DNA from: Sulfurifustis variabilis
GTDB lineage: Bacteria > Pseudomonadota > Gammaproteobacteria > Acidiferrobacterales > Sulfurifustaceae
Direction of reading: 5' to 3'
Assembly: GCF_002355415.1 (NCBI RefSeq)
Contig: NZ_AP014936.1
Coordinates: forward strand, 3,224,001-3,288,000
DNA: 64,000 nucleotides
Of the stretch, positions 46,149-53,800 are shown one piece after another. How positions within the stretch are numbered: the first letter of the stretch is position 1; each line of letters opens with the position of its first letter. Below the pieces are notes generated by a model. It made no database searches and was not told where the DNA came from. It saw only the letters and a program-made list of their open reading frames with translations. The position numbers were made by a program, and so were the translations under genes.

Positions 46149-47538
46149 GGGCTTCTCCCGGGACTTGGCGCAGTTCGAGCGACATGCCGCACTGGGGACA
46201 GCGGCCGGGTTCGTGGCTTGCGACCTCGGGGTGCATCGGGCAGGTGCACGCGAGCGCCCCGGCCGGGAGCGCCTCGGGTTCGAGGCCAAGCCCGCACCTC
46301 GGGCAGTTTCCGGGCGTGGCCTGGGCGACCTCGGGGTGCATGGGGCAGATATGTACCAGTCGGCCCTCCGGCAGCCCTGCTGCTTCGCTCCCGTGCGCGT
46401 GTGCCGCGGCGGGCGCGGGCTCGTGCGCCGCCGCCTTCTTCGCCGCCGCCTTCTTCTCGCGCTCCACCGCTTTCTTCAACGACGACGGCGGCTCGAGGCC
46501 GTGCTCACGGTACCAGCCGATGGGATCGGCCTCGAGCGCCGCGACCATCCTGGGCAGCGTCTGGCGCAGCGAGCGGCGCGGCGCCCAGCCGAGCAGCGTG
46601 CGGGCGCGCGCGATGTCGAGCGCGTAGTGGTCGTTGGCCCGGTCGATCATCCACGGCTTGATGAACTGCTCCTTGCCGGGGAGGAGATCCTGGGCCCAGG
46701 CGCCGAGCTTCGCGATGAGCCCCGGGACGCTCTGCGTCTCCGTGGACTTCTTGTGCAGCAGGCGCATGAAGGTGTGCTGGAGCTCGTCGTAGCTCAGCGT
46801 CTCGGGCTCGCCGATCAGGATCGCCGTCTCGGGCGGGAGCTGCGCGCGCCGCTCGATCGCCTGCTCGATCGCGTCGACCACGTCGTCGAGGTGCACGAAG
46901 GCCTGGCCGTGGGAGGTCTCGCCGGAATAGAGACGGCCGGCGAGCTGGCCCTCGTAGATGCGCTGGATCTGGTGCGCGAGCGGCGGCGAGTGGCAGACGT
47001 CGTCGTAGACGCCGGCAAGACGCAGGATCACGGCGGGAATGCCATCGCGCTCCTCCCGGATGAGCGCCTCGGTGCGCACCTTCGATTCCGGGTAGGCCCA
47101 GGTCGGCCCGATCGGCCAGTCCTCGTTGATGAACTCCCCCGGCTCGCCGGGCTTGTGCACGAGCATGGTGCTCGAGAAGATGAACTGCTCGACCTCGAAA
47201 CCCTCGCGCAGGCCACGCAGCAGGCGGCGCGTGCCCTCCACGGTGATCTGGTCGTACTTCGCGCTCGGCTTGCCGAGAAAGTCATAGTAGGCGGCGAGGT
47301 GGACCACCGATGCGATGCGCGTGCCGTGGTGCTCCCGCAGGACGTGCAGCGCCTCGCGGACCGCGTCGTCCGACGAGATATCAACGGGAATGCGCTCGCA
47401 GCCGGGCGGCGGCGGGGTCGGCGCCTGGCGATCGAAGCCCACCACATTGCTGTAGCGCCCGGTCAGCCGCTGCACCACTGCGGCTCCGATGCGCCCGTTG
47501 GAGCCCGTGACCAGGAGGATACTCCTTTCCGCGTTCAT
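46141..47538 (-). CDS. NAD-dependent epimerase/dehydratase with two C-terminal heavy-metal-binding domains
   Basis: A 465-residue protein. Residues 1-about 340 form an extended SDR sugar-epimerase domain (LLVTGSNGRIGAAVVQRL, VVHLAAYYDFLG, the catalytic Tyr/Lys in WAYPESKVRTE). After an Ala/Lys-rich linker come two HMBD copies (HICPMHPEVAQATPGNCPRCGLG and CTCPMHPEVASHEPGRCPQCGMS). The combination of a nucleotide-sugar-type enzyme with metal-binding modules is odd. The ATG at 47538 has a GGAG ribosome site; GTG 47547 is an alternative. Confidence 0.83.
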   Translation of the reverse strand: MNAERSILLVTGSNGRIGAAVVQRLTGRYSNVVGFDRQAPTPPPPGCERIPVDISSDDAVREALHVLREHHGTRIASVVHLAAYYDFLGKPSAKYDQITVEGTRRLLRGLREGFEVEQFIFSSTMLVHKPGEPGEFINEDWPIGPTWAYPESKVRTEALIREERDGIPAVILRLAGVYDDVCHSPPLAHQIQRIYEGQLAGRLYSGETSHGQAFVHLDDVVDAIEQAIERRAQLPPETAILIGEPETLSYDELQHTFMRLLHKKSTETQSVPGLIAKLGAWAQDLLPGKEQFIKPWMIDRANDHYALDIARARTLLGWAPRRSLRQTLPRMVAALEADPIGWYREHGLEPPSSLKKAVEREKKAAAKKAAAHEPAPAAAHAHGSEAAGLPEGRLVHICPMHPEVAQATPGNCPRCGLGLEPEALPAGALACTCPMHPEVASHEPGRCPQCGMSLELRQVPGEAHV

Positions 47539-47611
47539 GGCTGTCACTCCATGTCAGGATTGCGAAGATCGCACTGTCTCTTGAAATGCCTCGCGACGTT
47601 GCCGCTATGGC

Positions 47612-48928
47612 TTACCTGGGTATCCCCATGCCACCGCCGGTCAGGTTCGCCTTGCGCAGCAGGCTCTCGTACTGCCGCGACATCAGGTGCGCCTGCACCT
47701 GCGCCATGAAATCCATGCTCACGACCACCACGATCAGGAGCGAGGTGCCGCCGAAGTAGAACGGCACGTTCCAGCGCACGATCAGGAATTCCGGCAGCAG
47801 GGATACCGTCGCCAGGTAGATGGCGCCGGCGAGCGTGAGGCGCGTCATGACGCCGTCGATATAGGCCGTCGTCTGCTCGCCGGGGCGGATCCCGGGGATA
47901 AACGCGCCCGATTTCTTCAGGTTGTCCGCCGTCTCCTTCGGGTTGAAGACGAGCGCCGTATAGAAGAACGCGAAGAAGACGATGGCTGCCGCGTACAGCG
48001 CCACGTAGATCGGCTGCCCGGGTGAGAGCGTGGTCGCCAGGTCGCGCAGCCAGCCCATCCCCTCCGCCTGGCCGAACCAGCTCGCCACCGTCGCCGGCAT
48101 CAGGATGATGCTCGAGGCGAAAATCGGCGGGATCACCCCGGCCATGTTGATCTTGAGCGGAAGATGGCTGCTCGTGCCAGCGAGCGTGCGGCGGCCCCGG
48201 TGCTGCTTGGCGTAGTTGACCGTGATCCGCCGTTGCCCGCGCTCCACCAATACCACAAACCAGGTGACCCCGAGCGCGATCGTGAAGAGCAGCAACGCGA
48301 ACAGCGGCTGGAACGTGCCGCGCCCGACCAGCTCGAGAGTCTGGCCGATCGCGCTCGGCAGCCCCGCCACGATGCCGGCGAAGATGATCATCGAGATGCC
48401 GTTGCCGATGCCCCGCTCGGTGACCTGCTCGCCGAGCCACATCAGAAACATCGTGCCGGTGACGAGGGTGATCACCGTCATCAGCTTGAACCCGATGCCC
48501 GGCGCCACGACCACGGGCAGCCCGCCCGCCTGCTGGCTTTCCAGCGCGATCGCGATGCCGAACGCCTGGACCGTGGCGAGGATCACCGTCCCGTAGCGCG
48601 TGTACTGCGTGATCTTGCGCCGCCCCGCCTCGCCCTCCTTACGCAACTGCTCGAGCGCCGGAATGGCCGACGACATGAGCTGCATGATGATCGAGGCCGA
48701 GATGTACGGCATGATCCCGAGCGCGGAGACGGAAAAGCGCTCGAGGGCGCCGCCCGAGAACATGTTGAAGAGCCCGACGATCGAGCTCTGCGTGCCCTCG
48801 AAGAGGTCCGCCAGCGCGACCGGGTTGATTCCGGGCACCGGGATGTAGGTGCCGATCCGGTAGACGACGAGCGCCCCGAGGAGGAAGAGGATTCGCTGCT
48901 TGAGGTCAGTGAATTGGCTGGACATCAT
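47612..48928 (-). CDS. secY: SecY translocase subunit, accessory copy
   Basis: A 438-residue, ten-helix Sec[45 protein letters not shown] (plug and TM2), [43 protein letters not shown] and [16 protein letters not shown] are conserved, so it looks functional. It is not in a ribosomal-protein operon. It is flanked by a decayed Fe-S gene and an epimerase gene and lies downstream of a MerR-type promoter, so it is most likely a second, stress-inducible SecY. The housekeeping copy should be elsewhere in the genome. Confidence 0.93.
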   Translation of the reverse strand: MMSSQFTDLKQRILFLLGALVVYRIGTYIPVPGINPVALADLFEGTQSSIVGLFNMFSGGALERFSVSALGIMPYISASIIMQLMSSAIPALEQLRKEGEAGRRKITQYTRYGTVILATVQAFGIAIALESQQAGGLPVVVAPGIGFKLMTVITLVTGTMFLMWLGEQVTERGIGNGISMIIFAGIVAGLPSAIGQTLELVGRGTFQPLFALLLFTIALGVTWFVVLVERGQRRITVNYAKQHRGRRTLAGTSSHLPLKINMAGVIPPIFASSIILMPATVASWFGQAEGMGWLRDLATTLSPGQPIYVALYAAAIVFFAFFYTALVFNPKETADNLKKSGAFIPGIRPGEQTTAYIDGVMTRLTLAGAIYLATVSLLPEFLIVRWNVPFYFGGTSLLIVVVVSMDFMAQVQAHLMSRQYESLLRKANLTGGGMGIPR

Positions 48929-48937
48929 GACCTCCGC

Positions 48938-49240
48938 TCATCCTCCACGTCCTCGCGAGGGGGCATTCATCATCCCCGGGGTACGACAACTCCCGCCCCG
49001 GGGAAGCGGCTGCACACGGCTCCACGCGCCGTTTTCGATGAAGCAGTTATCAACGCGCGCGGTGCAGCCGTTCAGGCGCTGGTCAATGCCGATCGGCAAC
49101 CCGCAATGCCGCCGGGTGGCGGCCGGCTGCTCGAGAGCGCGCGCCCGGGAAAACTCGACCACGAGCAGACCCGTAACAGGCGCATTCGCCGCAGCGGCGA
49201 GCGTCGCGAGGACGAGAGATTCGGCTCGGTTCAGGCTAAT
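48938..49240 (-). pseudogene. Decayed 5' copy of the 4Fe-4S protein gene at 49418-50143
   Basis: The reading SLNRAESLVLATLAAAANAP...LLVVEFSRARALEQP...GIDQRLNGCTARVDNCFIENGAWSR aligns with the first 75 residues of the intact neighbour (SLNRREFLSLTALAAAAAP...LLVVELARARPPEEP...IDVDQCVEGCTACVEACFIENGVWGH). The start codon has become ATT, two of the first cluster's cysteines are lost, and sequence after about 49000 is unrelated. It is an old partial duplication that retained its upstream promoter (49318-49348). Confidence 0.8.
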
Positions 49241-49317
49241 GGTGTCGGCACCTCGTCAGCCACGGGTCGAACGGCATCGGAACAGCGTCGAAGCACGGGC
49301 GAGCATCCTCTCGCCCG

Positions 49318-49348
49318 CTTCTACACCTGTGCGCAGCGCTCATGTCAA
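49318..49348 (-). promoter_or_regulatory. MerR-type promoter upstream of the decayed Fe-S gene and secY
   Basis: TTGACA (49348-49343), a 19-bp spacer with TGAGCGC/GCGCACAGG, and TAGAAG (49323-49318) on the minus strand. Although the first downstream gene is decayed, the promoter is well preserved, so it probably serves secY, the epimerase and the SPW-VKOR gene. Confidence 0.75.
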
Positions 49349-49417
49349 CCCTTCCGCGCGCAGGGCGAGATCAAGATGTGACGCCTTGCCTTGCCGTTTC
49401 GGCTGTCCGCACGTCGA

Positions 49418-50143
49418 TCAGAGCCCCTGGTAGCGCACGCCGGTGTTCAGGTTGAGATCCGGCCGCAGCTGGGTGGACGTCCGTGCCGAAAGACGCCGGT
49501 GGATCTCGCTGTTCGGGTCTTTCAGGTCCCCGAAGAGAATGGCCTGGTTGCCCTGTTTCCGGCACGCCTCGGCGCAGGCGGGGATGCGGTCGGCGTCGAC
49601 CCGGTGCACGCACAGCGTGCACGACTCGACCGTGCCTTTGCCGCGCGGGGCGTACGGCTTCTGGTCGTGCACGTCCTCGTGGATGAACGAGCGCGCCTTG
49701 TACGGACAGGCCATCATGCAGTAACGGCAGCCGATGCAGATGTGCTTGTCCACGAGCACGATGCCGTCGGCGCGCCGGAAGGAAGCGCCGGTGGGGCAGA
49801 CGTCGACGCAGGGCGGCTTCTGGCAGTGCTGGCACATGACCGGGAACGACTGCGTGACGCCGGTCTGCTTGTCCCGGATCGTGACTTTGCGGATCCACTG
49901 GGCATCGGTCGCGGGCCGCCCGTGGCCCCAGACGCCGTTCTCGATGAAGCAGGCCTCGACGCAGGCGGTGCAGCCCTCGACGCACTGATCGACGTCGATC
50001 AGGAGCCCCCAGCGCTGGCGGCTCGAGGCCGGCTCTTCCGGCGGACGCGCCCGGGCGAGCTCGACGACGAGCAGGCCGGGAACGGGCGCCGCCGCGGCGG
50101 CGAGCGCCGTGAGGCTCAGGAATTCGCGTCGGTTGAGGCTCAC
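49418..50143 (-). CDS. Tat-exported 4Fe-4S dicluster protein (DsrO/NrfC/HybA-like)
   Basis: A 241-residue ferredoxin-like subunit. A twin-arginine-like start (NRREFLSLTALAAAAAPVPG) is followed by four cysteine groups: CVEGCTACVEAC, CQHCQKPPCVDVCP, CIGCRYCMMACPY and CTLCVHRVDADRIPACAEAC, enough for up to four 4Fe-4S clusters. In this family the protein passes electrons between a membrane quinone subunit and a catalytic partner. Neither an NrfD/DsrP-like nor a molybdopterin subunit is adjacent, so it is an orphan here. The start is GTG 50143 behind GAGGAGGAG. Confidence 0.87.
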   Translation of the reverse strand: MSLNRREFLSLTALAAAAAPVPGLLVVELARARPPEEPASSRQRWGLLIDVDQCVEGCTACVEACFIENGVWGHGRPATDAQWIRKVTIRDKQTGVTQSFPVMCQHCQKPPCVDVCPTGASFRRADGIVLVDKHICIGCRYCMMACPYKARSFIHEDVHDQKPYAPRGKGTVESCTLCVHRVDADRIPACAEACRKQGNQAILFGDLKDPNSEIHRRLSARTSTQLRPDLNLNTGVRYQGL

Positions 50144-50201
50144 GGTGTCTGCTCCTCCTCAGCGCGCGGATCCGACCGGGAAACGATCGGCCGCTCGCGT
50201 G

Positions 50202-50232
50202 CTTCTACACCTGTGCGCAGCACCCAGGTCAA
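50202..50232 (-). promoter_or_regulatory. MerR-type promoter of the 4Fe-4S protein gene
   Basis: TTGACC (50232-50227), a 19-bp spacer with the dyad CCTGGGTGC/GCGCACAGG, and TAGAAG (50207-50202) on the minus strand, about 60 bp before the GTG start at 50143. Confidence 0.8.
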
Positions 50233-50319
50233 CCATCCCGCCAGTCGGGGCAAGAGCGAGGCGGGCGGTCGCCGGCGTTCGTCGTCGTGGCTGGCCGAAA
50301 GCTGACCGGTTCCGGTCGC

Positions 50320-51654
50320 TCATCGGGCCGCATACAGATCCCGGCGGGTCAAGGGCACCGGAATCGGATCCTTCGTCCGCGGCGCGGCGAGCACTTGATA
50401 CACACCTACGTCGCCCTCCTCGAAGGCGAGCGCGCAGGCAGTCATGTACAGGCGCCAGACCCGGTAGGTCGGCTCCGGCACGTGGCGCAATGCCTCGTCG
50501 CGCCGCCGCTCGAGCCGCTGCACCCAGTGGCGCAAAGTCAGGGCGTAATGCGGTCGCAACGCCTCCACATCGAAGATCTCGAAACCGGATCGCTCCATGG
50601 CGCGCTGCACGTTACTCGCCGTGTCGAGCTCGCCGTCCGGGAAGACGTAGCGGTTGATGAACTCGGTCCCGACGCTCCTGCGCCAGCCCTCGGTCGCGCT
50701 GGTGATGCCGTGGTTTAGGAACAGCCCGCCCGGCGCGAGCAGGCGCCGCACCGTCGCGAAGTACGCCGGGAGCTGCTCGAGGCCGACGTGCTCGAACATG
50801 CCGACGCTCGCGATCTTGTCGTAGGTCCCCTCGATATCGCGATAGTCCGCGAGCGCCACGGTCACGCGGTCGTGCAACCCTTCCTCGGCGATCCGGTGCC
50901 GGCAGTGCTCGTACTGTTGCCCGCTCAGCGTCACGCCGTGCGCCCGCACGCCGTGATGGCACGCCGCCCAGCGGATCAGCGCGCCCCAGCCGCAGCCGAT
51001 GTCGAGCAGCCGTTCGCCGGGCTTGAGCCGGAGCTTGCGGCAGATGTGCTCGAGCTTGTTCCGCTGGGCCCGGTCGAGGCCGTCGCTCGCGTTCTCGAAG
51101 TAGGCGCAGGAGTAAACCATCTGCTCGTCCAGCCACAGGCGGTAGAACTCGTTCGACACGTCGTAGTGAAAGGCGATGGCCTCGCGGTCGCGCGCCTTCG
51201 AATGGGCACGCGCCGACCGAAGGCGGTGCGACGTGGGCCATCCAGGCGTGGCCACGGCGGCCGCTGCGCCGTCCGTCTTCGGCAGGCGCAGCGCCCCGAG
51301 CAGAAACCCGGCCTTCTCCCGCGCCGAGAGGTGCAGCGCGCCGAGATGCTCCTTGAGACGCAGGGCGGCACAGAGATCGCCTTCGACGTCCACCCGCCCG
51401 AGAAAATAGGCCTCGGCCAGGCGCAGCGGATCGCGCGAGAGGATCGACTCGCGAAAGGCACGGGGTGTGCGAAAGACGAGGGTGCATTCCGGCGCGCCAC
51501 GGCCGAAGGCCACGGTGCGACCGTCCCACAAGCGGACCGCCAGGTCGTCGGGATAGTCACGGAACACCCGCCGCAAGGCGCCTTCCGCCCATTTCGCCCC
51601 GGCATCGGCGGACAACGACAAGGTAATGTCTTCGTTCTGCCTCATAGTCGGCAT
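50320..51654 (-). CDS. cfa: Cyclopropane-fatty-acyl-phospholipid synthase
   Basis: A 444-residue SAM-dependent enzyme that adds a methylene bridge to unsaturated phospholipid acyl chains, stiffening membranes under acid or other stress. The substrate segment AIAFHYDVSNEFYRLWLDEQMVYSCAYF, the SAM motif LLDIGCGWGALI, GVTLSGQQYEHC and SVGMFEHVGLEQLPAYF are all conserved. An N-terminal lipid-binding region (about 1-130) is present. It lies between the promoter of the Fe-S gene and a small secreted protein gene on the same strand. Confidence 0.94.
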   Translation of the reverse strand: MPTMRQNEDITLSLSADAGAKWAEGALRRVFRDYPDDLAVRLWDGRTVAFGRGAPECTLVFRTPRAFRESILSRDPLRLAEAYFLGRVDVEGDLCAALRLKEHLGALHLSAREKAGFLLGALRLPKTDGAAAAVATPGWPTSHRLRSARAHSKARDREAIAFHYDVSNEFYRLWLDEQMVYSCAYFENASDGLDRAQRNKLEHICRKLRLKPGERLLDIGCGWGALIRWAACHHGVRAHGVTLSGQQYEHCRHRIAEEGLHDRVTVALADYRDIEGTYDKIASVGMFEHVGLEQLPAYFATVRRLLAPGGLFLNHGITSATEGWRRSVGTEFINRYVFPDGELDTASNVQRAMERSGFEIFDVEALRPHYALTLRHWVQRLERRRDEALRHVPEPTYRVWRLYMTACALAFEEGDVGVYQVLAAPRTKDPIPVPLTRRDLYAAR

Positions 51655-51708
51655 CTTTGGAACATTTGCACGCGGACCACCGGTCCACGCTCGCCCTTTC
51701 GTCCTCCC

Positions 51709-52098
51709 CTACGGCGCCCCTCGGCGCGGCGGGTTGCGGCGCATCCAGTCCATCTCGCGCCGCATGTCGAGCATCCGCGCCTGCGTCTCGACGTCCGCGA
51801 GCGCGGCCTCGTTCGCGAGCCCCGACATCTGCGTCATGAGATCGGCCATCCGCCGCATGCGCTCCGCGATGCGGCCGCGCTCGGCGGCGCTCAATTGCCC
51901 CTCCGCCGTGGCCTCCGCCATTACCCGCATCTGCTCGGCCATGTCGCGCATCAGGCCGGACAGCGGCTGCAAGCCCGCGGCGGCGCCGGGCTTCGCCGCC
52001 GGCCTGGCGTCGTCCGTCCACGCGGGCCCCGGCAGCGTCAGCGCGAGACCGAGCAGCAGCAACGCGGCGAGCTTAGGGCCCCTAACAAAATGAGTCAT
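51709..52098 (-). CDS. Small exported helical protein
   Basis: A 129-residue protein with a signal peptide (LAALLLLGLALTLPGPAWTDD) and a Met/Arg/Glu-rich helical body (MRDMAEQMRVMAEATAEGQLSAAERGRIAERMRRMADLMTQM). No family is recognised; it resembles the secreted coiled-coil protein at 58493-58969 in style. The proposed ATG (52098) lies inside a REP-like hairpin, so the true start may be a little downstream or the element may have replaced the original start. Confidence 0.6.
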   Translation of the reverse strand: MTHFVRGPKLAALLLLGLALTLPGPAWTDDARPAAKPGAAAGLQPLSGLMRDMAEQMRVMAEATAEGQLSAAERGRIAERMRRMADLMTQMSGLANEAALADVETQARMLDMRREMDWMRRNPPRRGAP

Positions 52099-52180
52099 TC
52101 CCGCGCAAGCGGGAATCCATAGGGCGTTAGATGAGGCTCGAAAGGCCGCATAGGTTCCCGCTTTCGCGGGAACGACACCG
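52094..52180. repeat. REP-like palindromic element
   Basis: Two hairpins, TTCCCGCG-CAA-GCGGGAA (52098-52115) and GTTCCCGC-TTTC-GCGGGAAC (52154-52173), in inverted order, of the type scattered as REP/BIME units in proteobacterial genomes. They lie between the small exported protein gene and the lipoprotein gene. Confidence 0.75.
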
Positions 52181-52220
52181 ACATGTGAAACCCACCGTTG
52201 CTTCATCTTCCGCCTCGTCA

Positions 52221-52973
52221 CTATGGCAACAATCGGAAGGTGACGGTATACGGCTTCTTGGATACCTGATCGATCAGTTGCAGGCGCAGGCTCTTCGCCG
52301 TGGCCGCCTCCGCCGGGAAAAAGATGAACCCGTAGGCGAGATCGCCGGGCTTGATCGGCCGGTTGCGCAGGGACTTGTCGTTGAAGTCGTCCATCACCGC
52401 GCGCCGGGCCTCGTCCGACTTGGCCGCGCCCGCGCCGCCGCCCACGACGCCCCCGCCCGCGGCGCCCGCGGCCGCGCCCTTGGCCGCGGTCCGGCCGACG
52501 TCCTCGCCGCTCACCACCCCGACCGCGGCGCCGACCAGGGCGCCCGCGACGCCGCCGAGAAAGGCGCCGTAGGCGCCTTCCCGAAATATCTGCTTCGTCT
52601 GCGCGTATTGCGTCACGCGCTCGTAAGCGAAGCGGTCGTTGAGCACGGGCCAGAGCTTGCCCTCCTCGTTCTCGAGAAAGGTCTGCGCGGGATTGATCGC
52701 GAGCGCGCTCTCGCCGCGGTGGTCGAACACGACCTGCACCGGCAGCAGCCCGGCGTCGATCACGTCGAAACCGAACGCCTGCGCGGCCGTCTTCGGATCG
52801 GCGTAGGCCATGGCGCCGATCGTCGCACCCGCGACCTCTGTCGCGTTCGGGTAGCGCTCCGGCAGTTCGAAACCGACCGGCGTGACCTGGTAGGCGGTGC
52901 CGCACGCCGCCAGGGCGCCGCCGGCGACCGCGATGAGGAAAATGCGGGCAGTGGCCCGCGCAAGTGGGCTCAT
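52221..52973 (-). CDS. Lipoprotein with glycine-zipper region
   Basis: A 250-residue predicted outer or inner membrane lipoprotein (lipobox LAAC, Cys at about residue 24). Residues about 130-190 form a Gly/Ala-rich zipper (GAFLGGVAGALVGAAVGVVSG, AAAGAAGGGVVGGGAGAA) that could pack in a membrane. The rest is a beta-rich domain. The ATG overlaps the DUF998 gene stop (ATGA). It probably has a structural envelope role; no specific function is known. Confidence 0.72.
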   Translation of the reverse strand: MSPLARATARIFLIAVAGGALAACGTAYQVTPVGFELPERYPNATEVAGATIGAMAYADPKTAAQAFGFDVIDAGLLPVQVVFDHRGESALAINPAQTFLENEEGKLWPVLNDRFAYERVTQYAQTKQIFREGAYGAFLGGVAGALVGAAVGVVSGEDVGRTAAKGAAAGAAGGGVVGGGAGAAKSDEARRAVMDDFNDKSLRNRPIKPGDLAYGFIFFPAEAATAKSLRLQLIDQVSKKPYTVTFRLLP

Positions 52974-53800
52974 GATCGTGAATCCTCGTGTGCTGAGTCG
53001 GGAGAAACCGTCGATTCACCCTCCTCGTTCACGCGCCCGGACTGCCGCGCGAGCACGAGCGCGGCCCAAAGCTCCCAAGCCAGGAAACTGCCCAGGGCCA
53101 GCCGCTCCGCCGCCCCGGGAATGGCGTTCGCGTAGACCGCGAGAAAAAAGCCGATCAGACCGAGCGCGGCGACAGCCGACAACGCGAAGGAGCTGCCAGC
53201 GCGTGCCCGCCAGGCGCGCTGCCGGGCGAATGCGATCGAGAATAAGACGAGCGCGACGAGCTCGATCGGAAAGGCGGCGATGACGATCGCGCGGTGAACG
53301 AGCCCCGCGAGGGACGGCAGGCTTCCGGTGGGATCGACAGGAACGAGCGCTGCCGCCACGATGCCGGCCGCGGCGAGACCGAAGAATACGACCGCGCCTT
53401 CGCGCAGCGCGCCCGGTTCGAGGGAGCGGTAGAGCCCGAGCGTCAGGGCGAGGTTGCCCAGGCCGTGGAGCATCGTACCGGAGACGAACATCCAGCCGAG
53501 CGAACCGTTCGCGAAGTCGCTGACGTAATGCCGCGTCCAGTCGACCTCGGCGCGCGCGACGTGCAGCACGAGGAGCGCGACCGTGAAGAGCGAGGCGCCG
53601 AGCAGCCCCGCGAGACCGAGGAGCCGCACCTGCCGCACGGCCGCGCGCCCCGCCCCACCGTTCGACGCGGCGGGGTCCGGTGGACGGAAGATGACACGCA
53701 GTGGTACGGGCCTCGTCTCGCTGTCCTCGTCCAGCCCGAGACGAGCGAGCGCTCCACCGCGCGCCCCGCCTCCGCCATCGTTCGGTACGCGCGCCCTCAC
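52970..53800 (-). CDS. DUF998 membrane protein
   Basis: About 276 residues with six membrane helices in the DUF998 pattern (HYVSDFANGSLGWMFVSGTMLHGLGNLALTLGLY, VPVDPTGSLPSLAGLVHR). The first 65 residues are not conserved-looking. A GTG at 53800 overlaps the previous stop (GTGA), which supports that start, but a GTG at 53638 would fit the conserved region better. Function unknown; it follows the PFOR operon. Confidence 0.68.
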   Translation of the reverse strand: MRARVPNDGGGGARGGALARLGLDEDSETRPVPLRVIFRPPDPAASNGGAGRAAVRQVRLLGLAGLLGASLFTVALLVLHVARAEVDWTRHYVSDFANGSLGWMFVSGTMLHGLGNLALTLGLYRSLEPGALREGAVVFFGLAAAGIVAAALVPVDPTGSLPSLAGLVHRAIVIAAFPIELVALVLFSIAFARQRAWRARAGSSFALSAVAALGLIGFFLAVYANAIPGAAERLALGSFLAWELWAALVLARQSGRVNEEGESTVSPDSAHEDSRS

